From Krasilnikovozyma curviuscula (Eukaryota; Basidiomycota; Tremellomycetes; Cystofilobasidiales; Mrakiaceae): DNA of 64,000 nucleotides. The translations under genes and the position numbers were made by a program. Below, piece by piece: positions 1-11,504 of this stretch (positions within the stretch are counted from its first letter, which is position 1; every line of letters begins with the position of its first letter). The notes under the pieces are model-generated. The model had not been told where the DNA came from. It did no database searches and saw only the letters and a list, made by a program, of their open reading frames with translations. Location of the stretch: the NCBI GenBank assembly GCA_014825775.1, contig MVAQ01000050.1, forward strand, positions 1 to 64,000, written 5' to 3'.

Positions 1-1081
1 GCAGAAGGAGCAATTGATGCAGGACGAACTGGCGGAGGAGGAATCGATGCGACAGGCGCTGCCGCGGGAGTTCGAGATGGTGGTGGTGGTGGAGCTTTCC
101 GCTTTGATGTAGGAGCGGGAGGAGGTGCTCTTTTCTTTGGTTCAGTCTGAATGTGCAAGCAAACCGTACTTGGATCAGTATTCGTCACCGAACCACGACC
201 TCAAGAGAAGACATACAGCTTTGTCGATTCCTCCCTCTCTCTGAACGAAGTCCTTAATGAAATCAGCATTTTCCATGATCTGCTTTTGACTGATACCGCG
301 ATTGCCAAGTTGGTCGAGGAGCTGCTGCCACGAAGGATCCACTCCGGATGACGAGAAGCCGTTTTCGGGAGAGAAGCCCATATGAGCCAAATGCTTGAAG
401 GATCCCTCGGACTGGAAGAGATACGTTATTATTAGTGAAAGTTTGGAGAAAACGGAAGCGGGAAACCTTTACTCACAGGTCCTGATATCTGACTTTTGTC
501 GATTGGTCCGCCCTTCTTCCCTTTCTTCTTCCCACTCGAAGCAGCAATGGGAGAAGCCGTAGCAGATGTCTCCTTCTTCTTCCCATCCTTCACATATTTG
601 GCTCGACCAGAGACCTTCTTGTGCATCTCAGCAGCCTCGCTCTCATCAGCAAATGCGAAGGCGACGTTGACCTCTTCGGAGGGGAAGGTGTGGAAGAAGG
701 ACCGGTCCAAGTTATAAGACCATGACGGGCTTGAGGGCAGCGGTATCTCATGCTCCCAGAGGATCACCCGAGTGCCCATTAAATCAACTACCTTCCACCA
801 AATCCCGCCCCTCTGCTTGTCAACTACGAGACACAAGCCTCCCTGGATTCCGGAATAAATCCAACTTTGACCCTTTTGGTAGTAGATTCTGACGACTGTA
901 GCTGTAAGGACCTTCTGGTTTGGTGCTGCCAGTGCTCTTTTGATTCTGACCTTGTCGTCTGAGCCGGTCAAATGAAGCGATGAAAGAGCTGTCAGTCAGG
1001 GGGAGTTTGAAGCCAACGTCACACATTGCCAAATGAAGAGATAGATAGCTTACCTGCTGTTAGAGTAGAGACAGAAGGCAT
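1..1081 (-). CDS. WASP/Las17 family actin nucleation-promoting factor (N-terminal part, cut by window edge)
   Basis: Proteins of this family activate the Arp2/3 complex at cortical actin patches. Four exons can be read: 1054-1081, 477-988, 217-411 and 1-146, all in phase. The start is a 9-codon exon ending at 1081. Residues of about 15-130 form a WH1 (EVH1) domain, with the run KVLTATVVRIYY and the aromatic/acidic WH1 pattern. A Lys-rich basic stretch follows (KKKGKKGG). The third exon holds a CRIB/GBD-like motif (HMGFSPENGF) for binding a Rho GTPase. The last visible exon is strongly proline-rich, as expected for the SH3/profilin-binding region. The C-terminal WH2/acidic VCA part lies outside the window. 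Domain order fits WASP/Las17 (Wsp1 in Cryptococcus). ARPC2, a subunit of its target complex, is encoded about 50 kb away. Confidence 0.9.
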
Positions 1082-1443
1082 AGCTGGAGAGACTGCAGCT
1101 CAACCAAGCCAGACGTGAGGGAAATGCAGACGAAGGGAGACTCAGCACAGCTGCGAGCAACCGTCACCTCGCCTAGTCCTGGATGAACTGGATATTCTGG
1201 GCCTCTATTTTTTTCTACAACTATTAGTGCAATGGCACTCTATATTATGAATAGATTATTTAGTCTTGATAGAAAAAAGAAAAAAAAGGAAAAACATGGG
1301 GTTTATGTGAAACTCTCGTGACTGCTTCCTGAAGCCTCGGACTGAAACTCTTCTACATTAACACTCACCTTGTCCACTTTGCCATTTCCATATATTCCAG
1401 ATTCAAGCTGACAAGGCCACTTCTACGTCATCTACACGCTGCG
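1082..1443. promoter_or_regulatory. Intergenic region between divergent WASP and F-box-like genes
   Basis: This 360-bp gap lies between two divergently transcribed genes and presumably carries both promoters. The only structure seen is an A-rich run at about 1270-1297 on the + strand. No gene or RNA is recognised. Confidence 0.4.
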
Positions 1444-3466
1444 ATGACTAAGTGAGCCTTTTCAAAACTGATTCGTCAGATACTGGCGTTCATCGTCAGG
1501 AACTTTGAGCTTGAAGTCCTTTCCGTCTGCTTATTTTAGCCTCCCTGGTCTCCCATCTGAGATTGTCAGGAAGATATTATTGCTAGCCTGTGTCTCTGGA
1601 GGAAGCAGAAGTGTTTCGAAGACCTGTACCTTCCTCCGTGAGATCGCTTTGCCTCTGGAGTGGGAAACGATTCACGTCGAGCTTAAAATTCAAAAAAACG
1701 ATACACTGCCACTCAATTTGTTTAGCTATGAAGAACGAAAAGCCGTGGTTGAGGAAGCAATGCAGCATATCCGAGAATGTGGTGATAAAGTACTTGCGAT
1801 GCTGGCAGGAATGACAGAGACCGCTCCGTTGGTGAGGTCAGTACTCTGGAACTTTCAGTTTCTCAGCAAAATTTTGATCGAAATTCGAGTTGTTGTTAAC
1901 TTACAGAAGTCTCCACCTCAGCATAACCGATCAACCACAGTCTTTCCGTTCTCACAACAATGTCAGGATGCAAGAGGTGTCGGCTGCGATCGATACGTTC
2001 TTGGTCTCTATTCTGCAACACTTGCCCAACTTGGAGATCATGGCTCATAAGTCTTGGTACCATCTTTCGCTTCCCGTTCTCAAAGCCATCAACCTACACC
2101 CTCACCTCCATACCGTTCGTCTTCCCGAGCTAGGCCGCTCAGAATGCGTTCGCTTCATCATGTTTGATAACGATGACCTCGATTTTATCAAACTTGAGTT
2201 TGAGCTGGTCAAGATTGGCAGCAATGGTGGATATATTGGCGATGAAAAAGGAAATTCATCAGAATACTCGGACTTGGAGGAAAGTGGAGCCAGAATGGCG
2301 GCGCTTAGTGTGCCTTGGATCAACCAACACACTTTGGATGGTGTTGGAAAAAACACGTACCCTGGTATTCAGTCTCTTCAATTGGGTGGCATTGGTAAAA
2401 AAAGCGCGACTTTCAACAAGCTTGATTTCAGCTGGCTCCAGAATTTTATCACCCGTCATACTTTGCTGAACGAAATCAGCTTCGACCGTTACTCTGGAGA
2501 TCCATCTCTGGACATTGGTTGGCTCCTTGACTTTTTCGGTTTAAAGCCTCTGTCATCTGGGAGTGGTGGTAATGTCGCCGAAATTCAACAACTGGGCTTC
2601 AAGCAGCTAGTCTCGGGTGCTTGGGGGATCTTTTTACTAAAACTAGAGTCTACAAGGTGGACGGTTCTTGGTTTAGTCCAGCGACTCTCTCTCTTTTGGG
2701 GCACTTTGGTCGATCTCAGAATCTTGGGCCTATGGGCAGAAGTGTCGGTTGCTGTCGGTCACATTGTTAATTCAGTTTTGTTTGAACGACTTGACTGACC
2801 AATCGCGTTCAAGCTCTAAACATTTAGGATGACTTCATTGGATTACTTCAAGGTCTTCCTCTCTCCAACATCGTCCATTTAACATTGGATTACTCTGCAA
2901 TCCCTCATGTTATCTTCCCAGCAGGCATTGATTCACCTGCTAGGTAAGAGAAGCTTATGCTAGTTTACTGCACCACTTGCTGACATTTTGGAATACTTCT
3001 TGTGTGACTTTTCAGGATGGTCATTGATAACTTTTGCGTGGAATGGGACATCGCACTCATGTCGAATGCAATGCTTGAGCTCGAAAGAGCGTTTCCGAAG
3101 CTTTCTTCTACACGGTTCATCCAGAGGACACAAGGTGGTAGCTCTTTGGAGATGGTCGGAAAAATAGATGACGAGTCAGGGCCGCTGTTCGGAGATTGTG
3201 CAAAGTATGTATTTATTGAGCCAGACTAATCCTGGTTGTGGAACGATTAGAGTTTCGTTGACTTAATATATCATGGTATACATAATCGTTTCGGTATACA
3301 TAATCGTTTCAATTCCGCCATCTCTTTGCTTCTATAAAAACAAGCAGCAGTCGTTCTAGGAAAGCACGAGTATTTGAACTTGCACTCGTTACCTTTGCAC
3401 AGTCGAGAGACGATGATGTCTTCGCCGCAACTTGGCAAGGCTTTGGCAATTTATGTTGAGGTCTAA
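1444..3466 (+). CDS. F-box-like / leucine-rich hypothetical protein with uncertain ends
   Basis: The N-terminal part reads LPGLPSEIVRKILLLA, which resembles an F-box (SCF ubiquitin ligase adaptor), followed by leucine-rich sequence without clear repeats. Likely splices are 1837-1906, 2742-2827 (weak donor GTGTCG), about 2946-3015, and an intron from about 3207 to 3402. The start is a problem: the only upstream ATG (1444) needs an intron of just 28 nt (1452-1479) to stay in frame. The end is also odd. In the best reading frame a TAA at 3464-3466 is followed by another 11 open codons, a normal GTGAGT..CAG intron (3500-3566) and a short last exon ending at 3590. An alternative acceptor at 3360 gives a stop at 3459. 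The gene may be decaying, or the model may be wrong. F-box call is moderate. Confidence 0.5.
3275..3310 (+). repeat. Perfect tandem duplication of an 18-bp unit
   Basis: The unit GGTATACATAATCGTTTC occurs at 3275-3292 and is repeated immediately at 3293-3310. It lies in what is probably the last intron or 3' region of the F-box-like gene, which suggests a recent slippage event. Confidence 0.9.
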
Positions 3467-3640
3467 TTTGAGCCCGAAAGCAAGTATGAAGACGACGAGG
3501 TGAGTTGTTGGTGTTCAAAGGCATTACGACTGTCTTGTCCTCTTAATAAATACCGTTCATCGTCAGTTTGATGCCCTGACACAAGACTGATACTCAAGAG
3601 AGACACCCACTATTGACTGGTCATTCGCGTCTGCACTTCG

Positions 3641-4507
3641 TCAACCTATCCTGATGGGCTTGTCTGTTCTCCTTAAGACGTAAAGGTAATTGTAGATCTC
3701 CGGGGTGCCGACGTTCTCTTTTGTCACTTCCTCCGTAGAGAACATCTTTACATCCTCGACCTCCCAGAACCCTAACAGCCTTGCGTCTGTCTCATCCTCA
3801 TAACCCTTCTTGAGGAAATCCATCCTCCACGCGGAGAAGGAGAAGCACAACCACAACCCGCCGGACGAGGGAGGGACCACGTACGCCATATTGAGAGAGA
3901 AAAGAAGGACTGGCTCAATACGTTCTTGCTGTGGATCTGATATAGGCGAAGCTGAGAGAAGCAAGTTCACGTGCGGTGGGATGATCGCATCTTCGCAACA
4001 ACTAAGCGAGTCAGCAGTGCTTTTGTCGATCTGATGAATAGGTCAGCTTTTGACAGAATAAGAATATAATTTTGTTTTGGAACATACAATGACTGTGAAC
4101 CTGGAGTTGACGGTTAATCCCGGATGGGCCAGCGGCTGTTTTGTTGACATGATCAACGGTTCGAGGTCCTCAATCTTCAACAGATCTGCGACCAGCCACT
4201 CTGACGGCTCCAAATCTTTACTTTCTACCAACAACTTCATCTCCTTCTCCACGCCCAGGTCTATTGCACTCTGAGCGTAGTCGATATTGATGACTCGCCA
4301 GTCACGATCCCCTTCCTTGGCCGCAAGTCGCTGGAGATCCAGGTGAACTTCAGAAGATCCACATCCAACATGAAGGACACGTAGACTCTTGGGTACGCCT
4401 TCCTTGAGGAGGTATTCGTAGAGATGGTCGGGAGTTGACAGCCACTCAAACTGGGACTTGTTCTTCTTAAATCGATCTTCCCAGTAGCTCTGGAGGGCAT
4501 AGCTCAT
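3641..4507 (-). CDS. SAM-dependent class I methyltransferase, METTL13/EEF1AKMT4-like
   Basis: Two exons, 4088-4507 and 3641-4030, joined in phase, give about 269 residues. The start ATG at 4507 opens with SYALQSYWEDRFKK, the usual N-terminus of this group. Motif I is VLHVGCGSSEVHLDL (SAM-binding GxGxS-type loop), followed by an acidic residue after strand 2 (INIDY). Eukaryotic relatives methylate lysines of translation elongation factor 1A or related targets, so a protein lysine methyltransferase role in the cytoplasm is likely but not shown. An upstream in-frame ATG at 4594 would add 29 residues without family resemblance. It faces away from the carbonic anhydrase gene at 4736 across a 230-bp gap. 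Confidence 0.8.
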
Positions 4508-4735
4508 CCTTGTGATTGAGACTCCTTGAGTCCTCCTACGCAGAACTGGACATCTTGCTGGAATTTGGCGATGTTTGAGGTAGGCATGAAACACCTCAGA
4601 AGTTTTTTCTCCTGCCAGTTGGAATCAAGCCGCCACCTTGCCTAATTGCTCTCGCCGTATTTTGATCGGTTTCCAGTCATTTAGAGAAGCCTGAGTCCAC
4701 AAGAGCTTGTATCTAGAGGAAGAAGCTGCTGAAAA

Positions 4736-5697
4736 ATGGTTTCGAACGTTACGAGAGTGAGTTCCCACCCTCCCATCGTGCGTCCTGCTCTGCTCGTCAA
4801 GTTCTGAACAGTCGGTGTTTGCTCTACATATCCAGACCCTCCTGGCCAGAAATGCGAAACATGTTGCCAACTTCCCCAAGGGAAGGGCTCTTCCATTAGG
4901 CTTGAACCTCAAGACGGCGGTCGTTACCTGTGAGTTCATTGCTATGCCTCATGCCTCGATTCCAAGAGATTGACGACTGAATGTTTCATCCGGTTGCTAG
5001 GTATGGACTCCAGGATGGATATCTTCGACATTCTTGGTGTTGAAGTTGGTGACATTCACATTATTCGAACAGCTGGAGGTAGAATCAAGGACGCTATTCG
5101 ATCGCTTATCATCTCCCAGACTCAGATCGGGCTGGAAGAAGTCATGTTGGTATGTGAATGTGCTACTGTTCTTGCCCACATTTCAGCTTTCTCTACGGTC
5201 TTCTATGAGACGTACTGACGAGACACAATTGCCATCCGCGCTTATCGCTCTTCTCAGATTCAACACACAGATTGCGCCGCCTTAGGCTTCTCAGACCACA
5301 CCATCAGATCAAAGCTGCTCGACAAATCACTCCACGGTCATTTACCTGCCACGGCTCCCTTCCAAATCAGCGCGTCGTCCTTCTTGCCATTCCCACCGGT
5401 ACCTAAAGGATACGAAAACAAAGACAGGATCGTCAAAGATGAAGCCAGAGTATTTGAGAGTGTAAAAGAAGACGTTGAGTGGTTGAGGAACAACCCGCTG
5501 TTCGACAGGCGAACCGCTGTGTCTGGGTGAGTTGTCTGGCTTTTGACCAGCTTCGAGTTGTCCCTTCCGCTGACCTCTAGTGACGGTGATTTAGATGGGT
5601 GTATGATGTCTCGAATGGGAGACTCCGTGAAGTTTCCGTTCCTGTCGACGGCAAAGCGCTCAAGCGTGTCGACTTACCAGAACCTGACATCGATTAA
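4736..5697 (+). CDS. Beta-class carbonic anhydrase
   Basis: Carbonic anhydrase interconverts CO2 and bicarbonate with a zinc ion. Five exons (4736-4756, 4812-4929, 5001-5149, 5258-5526, 5595-5697) give 219 residues, a normal size for the compact beta class. The zinc site is complete. The first cysteine comes from a codon split by the intron at 4930-5000 and creates CMDSRMD (C-x-D-x-R). The second ligand pair is HTDC (H-x2-C) at the start of exon 4. Other hallmarks are HIIRTAGGRIKDAIRSL and SQTQIGLEE. The family group is like bacterial Rv1284-type enzymes. No mitochondrial signal is evident, so a cytosolic enzyme is likely. In related yeasts carbonic anhydrases supply bicarbonate for biosynthesis and CO2 sensing. 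Confidence 0.93.
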
Positions 5698-5943
5698 TCG
5701 ATAGATGTTTGTAGAGCTCTTACATGAAGCTATTGACACTGATACAAAGATAATTCATTAATAATACTTGTAGTCTCACTTATTTATCGTGTCTCCTGTC
5801 TTTCTTGTCTCATCTCGCAAGCAGATATCGACTGGAGCATCTCGTCATCGAAAAACGTTGAAGTCGTGATCACAACTATCTACAGAAAATCAAAGGAAAG
5901 CAAGGTCCATCAAGCATCCAGGCAAGTGGCTGTTCAGAAAGTA

Positions 5944-7516
5944 TTAAATATGTGCTGGAATAGCGAGCTTTCTGGAGTTAAACCAATCCGTTGCGTTCTT
6001 GAGTTGCTCGAAGGTCAAGAAGCTGTATATGATGACGGCATTACTTCAGCACATTGTCTCATCAGCTATCAGAGGCCAAAATGACTTACATGAGGACAGT
6101 TGTAGGTTGGAGACGAATCCAAGCTGGGATCCAGCCCTTGAACATGAAGAGTGGGCCTTCATTTTTGAAGCTGTTACTGATGACAGCGAGGACGGACGAG
6201 GACCCAGCTCCAGACGCGTTCATGACTCTACTCTTAATGACGTCGGCAGGTGAACACACTGATAGCAACGTTCGTTAATGAGATGTTCATAAGAGATGGT
6301 GAAAGAGAGAACCCACCTGTCGTAGCGACTGTACCGGCGAGGCAAGAAGCAGTGAAGTGAAGCTTCATGTTGTCTTCAAAGTAAGGAGTCTCCAGGAGAC
6401 TCTTTTTAAATATGTCATATCTGAGAGAATGGGGGGTTAATGTGTGATTCATGACCCAATACCGATGACAGAAACAAAATACTCACGATCCGAGTTGAGA
6501 TGAGTTCATTAGGATAGAACGAATGACATTGGGGGACAATCCTCGTGCCCAGGAGCTGAAGCCCTCCTCTTTCGTCATTCTAAACAGAGCGTCCTATAAA
6601 GCGAAAGAGCTCTGAATCAGGATATACGCAAGTCATGAGAAGTCGATTGACGTACAAAGCAGTTCTTGTAGCCCAACTGCTGAGATATGGGTTTCGCCAT
6701 GTCTCCTTGCATTCGGACCATGATGATCTCTCCAGGATTTCCGACAACACCAGCAATAGCTCCAGCAAGAGATCCAGCGGTTACCATCTCAACTGGACTC
6801 AGCGCGCCCTTTCCGGGGTGGACAATCAACTTCGCCTGGTCATATGCCCAGACTGGAAAAGACGGACCGGGTTTCAAGTCGTCAGCTCAACTGAACCATA
6901 CTTTAGCATTGGTATTTGGATTATAATATTCACATCGACAGAGGGAATAGGTCATTCTGTCAAAGTATGAACGGTTACGGCGTCAACACCATCATGGTTA
7001 GATCTCCATCAACCATCGAGCAGATCACACTCACTGTCGGAAGATAGTTCCTGAGATGCCATCCCAAAGTCCAAGTACTCCTACAGAAATATAAGTCTCG
7101 TCAGCTTCCCCAACTTAAGTTCCACAAGCGTGAAACGTTCTTCTCAGATGCAAGGAATCAAAGGCCCGCTCTTACCTCTAACCTGGACGGTACGCTTCAT
7201 CGATTGAATCATTTTCTTATCACCACTGGCTTGAAGTCGGACCTTGGTGAGATCTAAAGGATGAGTAATGGAGGCTGCTATCGAGGCTGAAACTCCTGTT
7301 GGACATCAAAAAAGTAAAGAACAAGGAAGCCAATCGATATCAGAGGCATAGGGATTACCAGATCAGATCAAATATTCATCTGCAGCCCCACCTAAACGGA
7401 GACATTATCTACATACCACCGAGCCAAAAGGGATAGGGACCTTTGGCACGCTGAGGAGCAGCTGAAGTCGTTGAACTAGCGGCAGCTGATGTTGGTGGTG
7501 CTGCAGCAGGAGCCAT
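5944..7516 (-). CDS. DIC1: Mitochondrial dicarboxylate carrier (DIC1-like, SLC25 family)
   Basis: Inner-membrane carriers of this family exchange malate or succinate for phosphate or related anions. The gene starts at 7516 with an Ala/Ser/Pro-rich N-terminus, then GPYPFWLGG, which opens the first mitochondrial-carrier repeat. Three carrier signatures are seen: THPLDLTKVRLQ (repeat 1), GNPGEIIMVRMQGDMAKP (repeat 2) and CSPADVIKSRVM (repeat 3). Each carries the P-x-[DE]-x-x-[KR] pattern. The last exon ends at a stop at 5944-5946. At least seven short exons are present. The repeat 2 and 3 sequences match the fungal dicarboxylate carrier type rather than ADP/ATP or citrate carriers. It is tail-to-tail with the carbonic anhydrase gene; 246 bp separate the two stops. 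Confidence 0.9.
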
Positions 7517-8325
7517 CTTGACTGGTCTGTTGAGCGGTCCTATCGGATAGAATATGTTAGGTAGATAGGAAATTGATCTGTTAGGGAGCTGATAAGGTTG
7601 AAAGGAGTTGGTAATATGGTAGGTGGAGAGCTGATCAAACCGAGTGAATTCGCAGAGTCACCTGCTCTTGCTCTGAACTCAAACGTACGGAGCCAGCACG
7701 AAACTCGAGAGAATGTCTTTTCGAGGACTACTTCTAATGGGCAGAATCAACTTTAAATCGTTGGGCTTCACCTTATATACCTCGCAGTCTCAGATGGATC
7801 CCCACTGAATGTTTCGAAACCCGATACGATACGATGGGGGGAGATTAGATACGCCACCGTTGCACCAGATGGGAACGAACACAACGGACGAAGGGTCAAA
7901 GCACTTGCTTCTGACCGATCCCTCAAGATGGCTTCCAGCATCTTAGCAGAGGAAGCAACAAGGGAACCGCTTTGGATGACCACCTCACTGGTCCCAAAAG
8001 GGCAATCAACCCCAGCGTCTGGGGAAATCTCTGGTCACGCAGCTCTCGCCTCCTGCCTTACCTACCGGACGTAGCGACTCACTCTCATGATGGATCTCTC
8101 TGGCTAACTGCAGAAACAGCAGTGTTAGGTTTACTACTCGTTCTATAAATCTTGTTGTAGGTTTTGTTAATTTGAGGAGCTGCAGGCAGGGGTCAAGTGA
8201 GTAACTAGCCACCTATATCTGCTCCCCACCGTCCAGGATTTTCCACCTTTCTTATCGTCAGTCCTTGATACAGCTTGACGAAGCCTACTGATCGTTCCCT
8301 TTTTTGCTCTTTCAATAGCGACCCA
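7517..8325. promoter_or_regulatory. Intergenic region between divergent DIC1-like and Zn2Cys6 genes
   Basis: About 800 bp separate two divergent start codons. Short open frames here have no family resemblance. A TATATA stretch lies near 7773 on the + strand. I see no RNA gene. Confidence 0.4.
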
Positions 8326-10855
8326 ATGAATGGAGTAGTGTCAATGAACGACCAAAGCCGGGCTAAGTCATTAGACAGCGGGACCAACACATTAGAGATC
8401 TCGAACAAGAAGAGAAAGATTTCAGTTGGTGAACAGAATGGCGAGAAAAAGGGTGATGTGTCAAAGAAACGTCCAGCTCAGAGTTGGTCAGTTCACATGC
8501 GGGCGCTCCGCACTGTTGCTTTTTATGTCACTCACTCCTCTCTGGCGTTCATTGTAGCGATGCTTGTCGAATGAGAAAGGTGAAATGCGACCGTCCAAGA
8601 ATCATTCTTTCCGACGAACATACGCTTTCTTTCCCTCCCGGGTCCAGCGAGCGTTGCGAACACTGTACTGGGCTCGGCATTCAGTGCGACTTCATCTACA
8701 AGATGAAGAAAAGAGGGCCTCCCACATTGTTCTTGACGTAAGTTCCCAATGACGGCCGGTTTCCTGGTCGTGTTCCTCATGACCCGCCCACTCATTATCA
8801 CTCCAGTCGGCTCAAAGAAGCCAAGGAGCAGGAGCAGAAGTTACCCTCACCGTCAACAACGATGCCTCATCTGTCCAATCTCCTTTCTAGGCCACTACCA
8901 TCCTCCAACCAACCCGAAGCACTACCGCCGAAGGCTCTCTCTCCACACTTCTCATCTGTAGCTTTGACTGCAGGATCTGGTGGAATCCTACCACGAGTGG
9001 TCGCGAAAGGTACCTTTCTCAAAGCTCATCGCTTAGAAGATGTCCTTCCTCGGGAGAAGGCTATGTACCTTCTTTCCCTCTTCTTCGACTTCGTAAGTTT
9101 GACATCATTTCATCCTCCCTTGATTTGCTGTCTATGGCTCAGAATTGCCTGCTCTTTATAGCTTTGGCCACTGTATCCTATCCTCCATCAACCTTCCCTA
9201 GTAGCAGATATTGAGGACCGTCGCGAAACCCGCGATCAGCTGTTCTTCGGCCTGGTCATGTCCATTCTAGCTGCAACTTTGGTTCAAGGTGGGTTTCTTT
9301 CTCTTCACCATCTCAACCATTTCCTACTTGTTGACAATCCAGGTTCTCGTTGTCACAGTTCCTACGGCGTTCACTAACATGGACAAAGGCGAGGTCATTC
9401 GCTTGGCTGAGAACTGTCATTGGCTCAGCCGAGAAGCAACCTTAAGAGCATACCACCCTTTGACTGTCACTCTCGTGGTGGTCAGATTTTTCGGTGAGTA
9501 TCTTTATCTTTCCTTCTGCTATTCATAATTCTTGATCAGACTCTCGTTCGTCAGACTCGATGTTTTATTCGATCGCAGGGAGAGGCAACACAGGCATCTT
9601 CCACGCATCCTACGGTGAGGCACTCTACTTAGCACAGATTCTGAGATTACAGGACGAAGCGTCGTACATCGACTTGGACCCTGTGGAGAGTGAGACTCGG
9701 AGGCGATTGTTCTACTTGTTGTACACGGCCGATAAATCTCGTGAGTTAGGAAGACGTCGCTCATATGCCTTAATACTGACGTCTTGGCCATGACGTTACA
9801 CATCTTAAAGGAGGTGTCCTATTGAATACTCCACTTGGGCTCAGATCAGAAGACATCACAGTTTCTTACCCGAAAGAAATCGACGATGCTCTCATCACTC
9901 GAACAGGTTATGGTGTCAGTTTGACGTCCCGCACCCCCCTGATCTGCGGATTCAACATCAACAACCGCCAATGGCAACAGATGGAAGAGATTCTCACTCT
10001 TCGAAGACGAAACGTTCGACTCCCACCGTCCGGTCAGCACCATTGCGTCTTACTTGACCTCAATGCGATCAGAGTTCCTCATGACGTTCGTATCTTTGGT
10101 TAAAGCAGATATTGACAGCGTGTTGGCTAGGCTGGCGGAGATCAAACAGATACATTCTCAAGTGATGGACCTCATCACTAATATCCCACCTGTGTTCCAG
10201 ATTCACGACGACTTTGATCTGACAGAGGACCCGTAAGTCGCCGTTCATATTGTCCGCTGGCATACCTGAGACTTCAAATCCTCTTAGACTCGAGGCAGGA
10301 TGGACGGCAACACTGAAGAACACGCTCGATACCATGTTCAATAACTCGGCTGCTCCAAGGGATCGTGCAAAGGACTCGTTCTCTGTTCTGAAGGCCAACA
10401 TCTTCGTCACTCAGATTCTGTTACGATTTGTTTTAATGCACGCGAGGGATGAGTATGTATCGCAGTCTTTCTGTACCAAGCTGGTTTATCTGCAAACACT
10501 CCTGATTTCATTGATTTCTACCCTCCCTAGTCTGCTACATCTCTGTGGGGACGCCGGGACTCCTGCGAGGGTTGCCGGCGAAACAATCTGCGTCGGTCTC
10601 GACGACAGGGATACTATCTCCTCCACCCTCCTCAGCATTCTACACACTATCCCGTTTGAAGCGACCGCAACGAATGGACCCGCAATCGTCAATAAAGTCC
10701 GTTTCGTCGCTGCGTCTCTACTCGATGTCTCTTTCGTGGGTCCGGATTCAAATGGAGGCGTTGAGGAATCTGGAACCGCTGCTAAGTTCGCTTCGTTCTT
10801 ATATGACTTCCTGACCATCTTATCGGAGATTGAGAATCATTATGTGATTGAATAA
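8326..10855 (+). CDS. Zn2Cys6 fungal-specific transcription factor
   Basis: A nuclear DNA-binding regulator. After a basic N-terminus (about 50 residues, with KKRK and KKRP) the first intron splits the first cysteine codon. The cluster then reads CDACRMRKVKCDR ... CEHC ... C, that is C-x2-C-x6-C-x22-C-x2-C-x6-C. All six zinc-binding cysteines are present, but the loop between Cys3 and Cys4 is long (22 residues). The middle region (about 8.8-10.3 kb) contains the helical fungal_trans type sequence with LYPILHQPS and SETRRRLFYLLYTADKS, seen in that domain family. The reading frame ends NHYVIE at 10855. About ten exons are implied, and internal boundaries were only partly resolved. The regulated pathway cannot be told from the sequence. 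Confidence 0.85.
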
Positions 10856-11504
10856 TTGTGCATATGGTACCAAACTTTTATGAAGACGCGAAAGGGAATA
10901 CACCTTCGTCACAAATCAACCAGAAACAAAGCCAAAGATACGTTAAAATAGGTCGTTTGAATTGGATTTTAACCGATTGTCAAAGTCATTGAATAAATAA
11001 TAGGTCATCAGGTCGTTGTGTCATTGTGGGGGTCGTTAGGGATTCGAATAACATTAGTGTTAGATTGTGCTGAGCTTGGACTTGGATTGGATGATGATGA
11101 TGTTGTAGGGTGAGATCATAGATGTTGAGTATGTGTGGTGGTTGGAATGGGCCCATGGTGGAGTAGTAAGGACGGAGGTGGAGTTCAGCAGTTGAAAAGA
11201 TATTTGGATTCACGGGCTAGAGATGACAGAATTGCAGTTAATATCCAACCACAGGAGACAAACAACCAAGAGTCATCTTCTCTTACTGTTATCTTTACAA
11301 TGTGGATGAGGAGAAGCTGGAGGCTACAGAGCAACAGCAAGATAGTCAGTTCGAGGCTCGCGATTTAGAACTTATCAGACACTCTGTTAACAAACCTAAC
11401 AGTACACCATAGAAAATGAATCGACCACAACTTTAAATAATATGGTCTGGCAGCTCAACAGCGACCTGCAAGGTGAAACGCCACTACATGCAAACAATGC
11501 CCTC
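10856..11504. other. Intergenic region between convergent genes
   Basis: About 650 bp between two converging genes. Small open frames on both strands are present but show no coding signature. Probably the two 3' untranslated regions. Confidence 0.4.

Noticed and set aside
4155..4175. GGTTCGA-like sequence resembling a tRNA B box
   Set aside because: It lies inside methyltransferase exon 1, without an A box or cloverleaf. No tRNA gene was found elsewhere in the window either.
10986..11213. 75-codon His-rich - strand open frame
   Set aside because: It lies between two converging genes, with low-complexity composition and no sign of splicing or homology.
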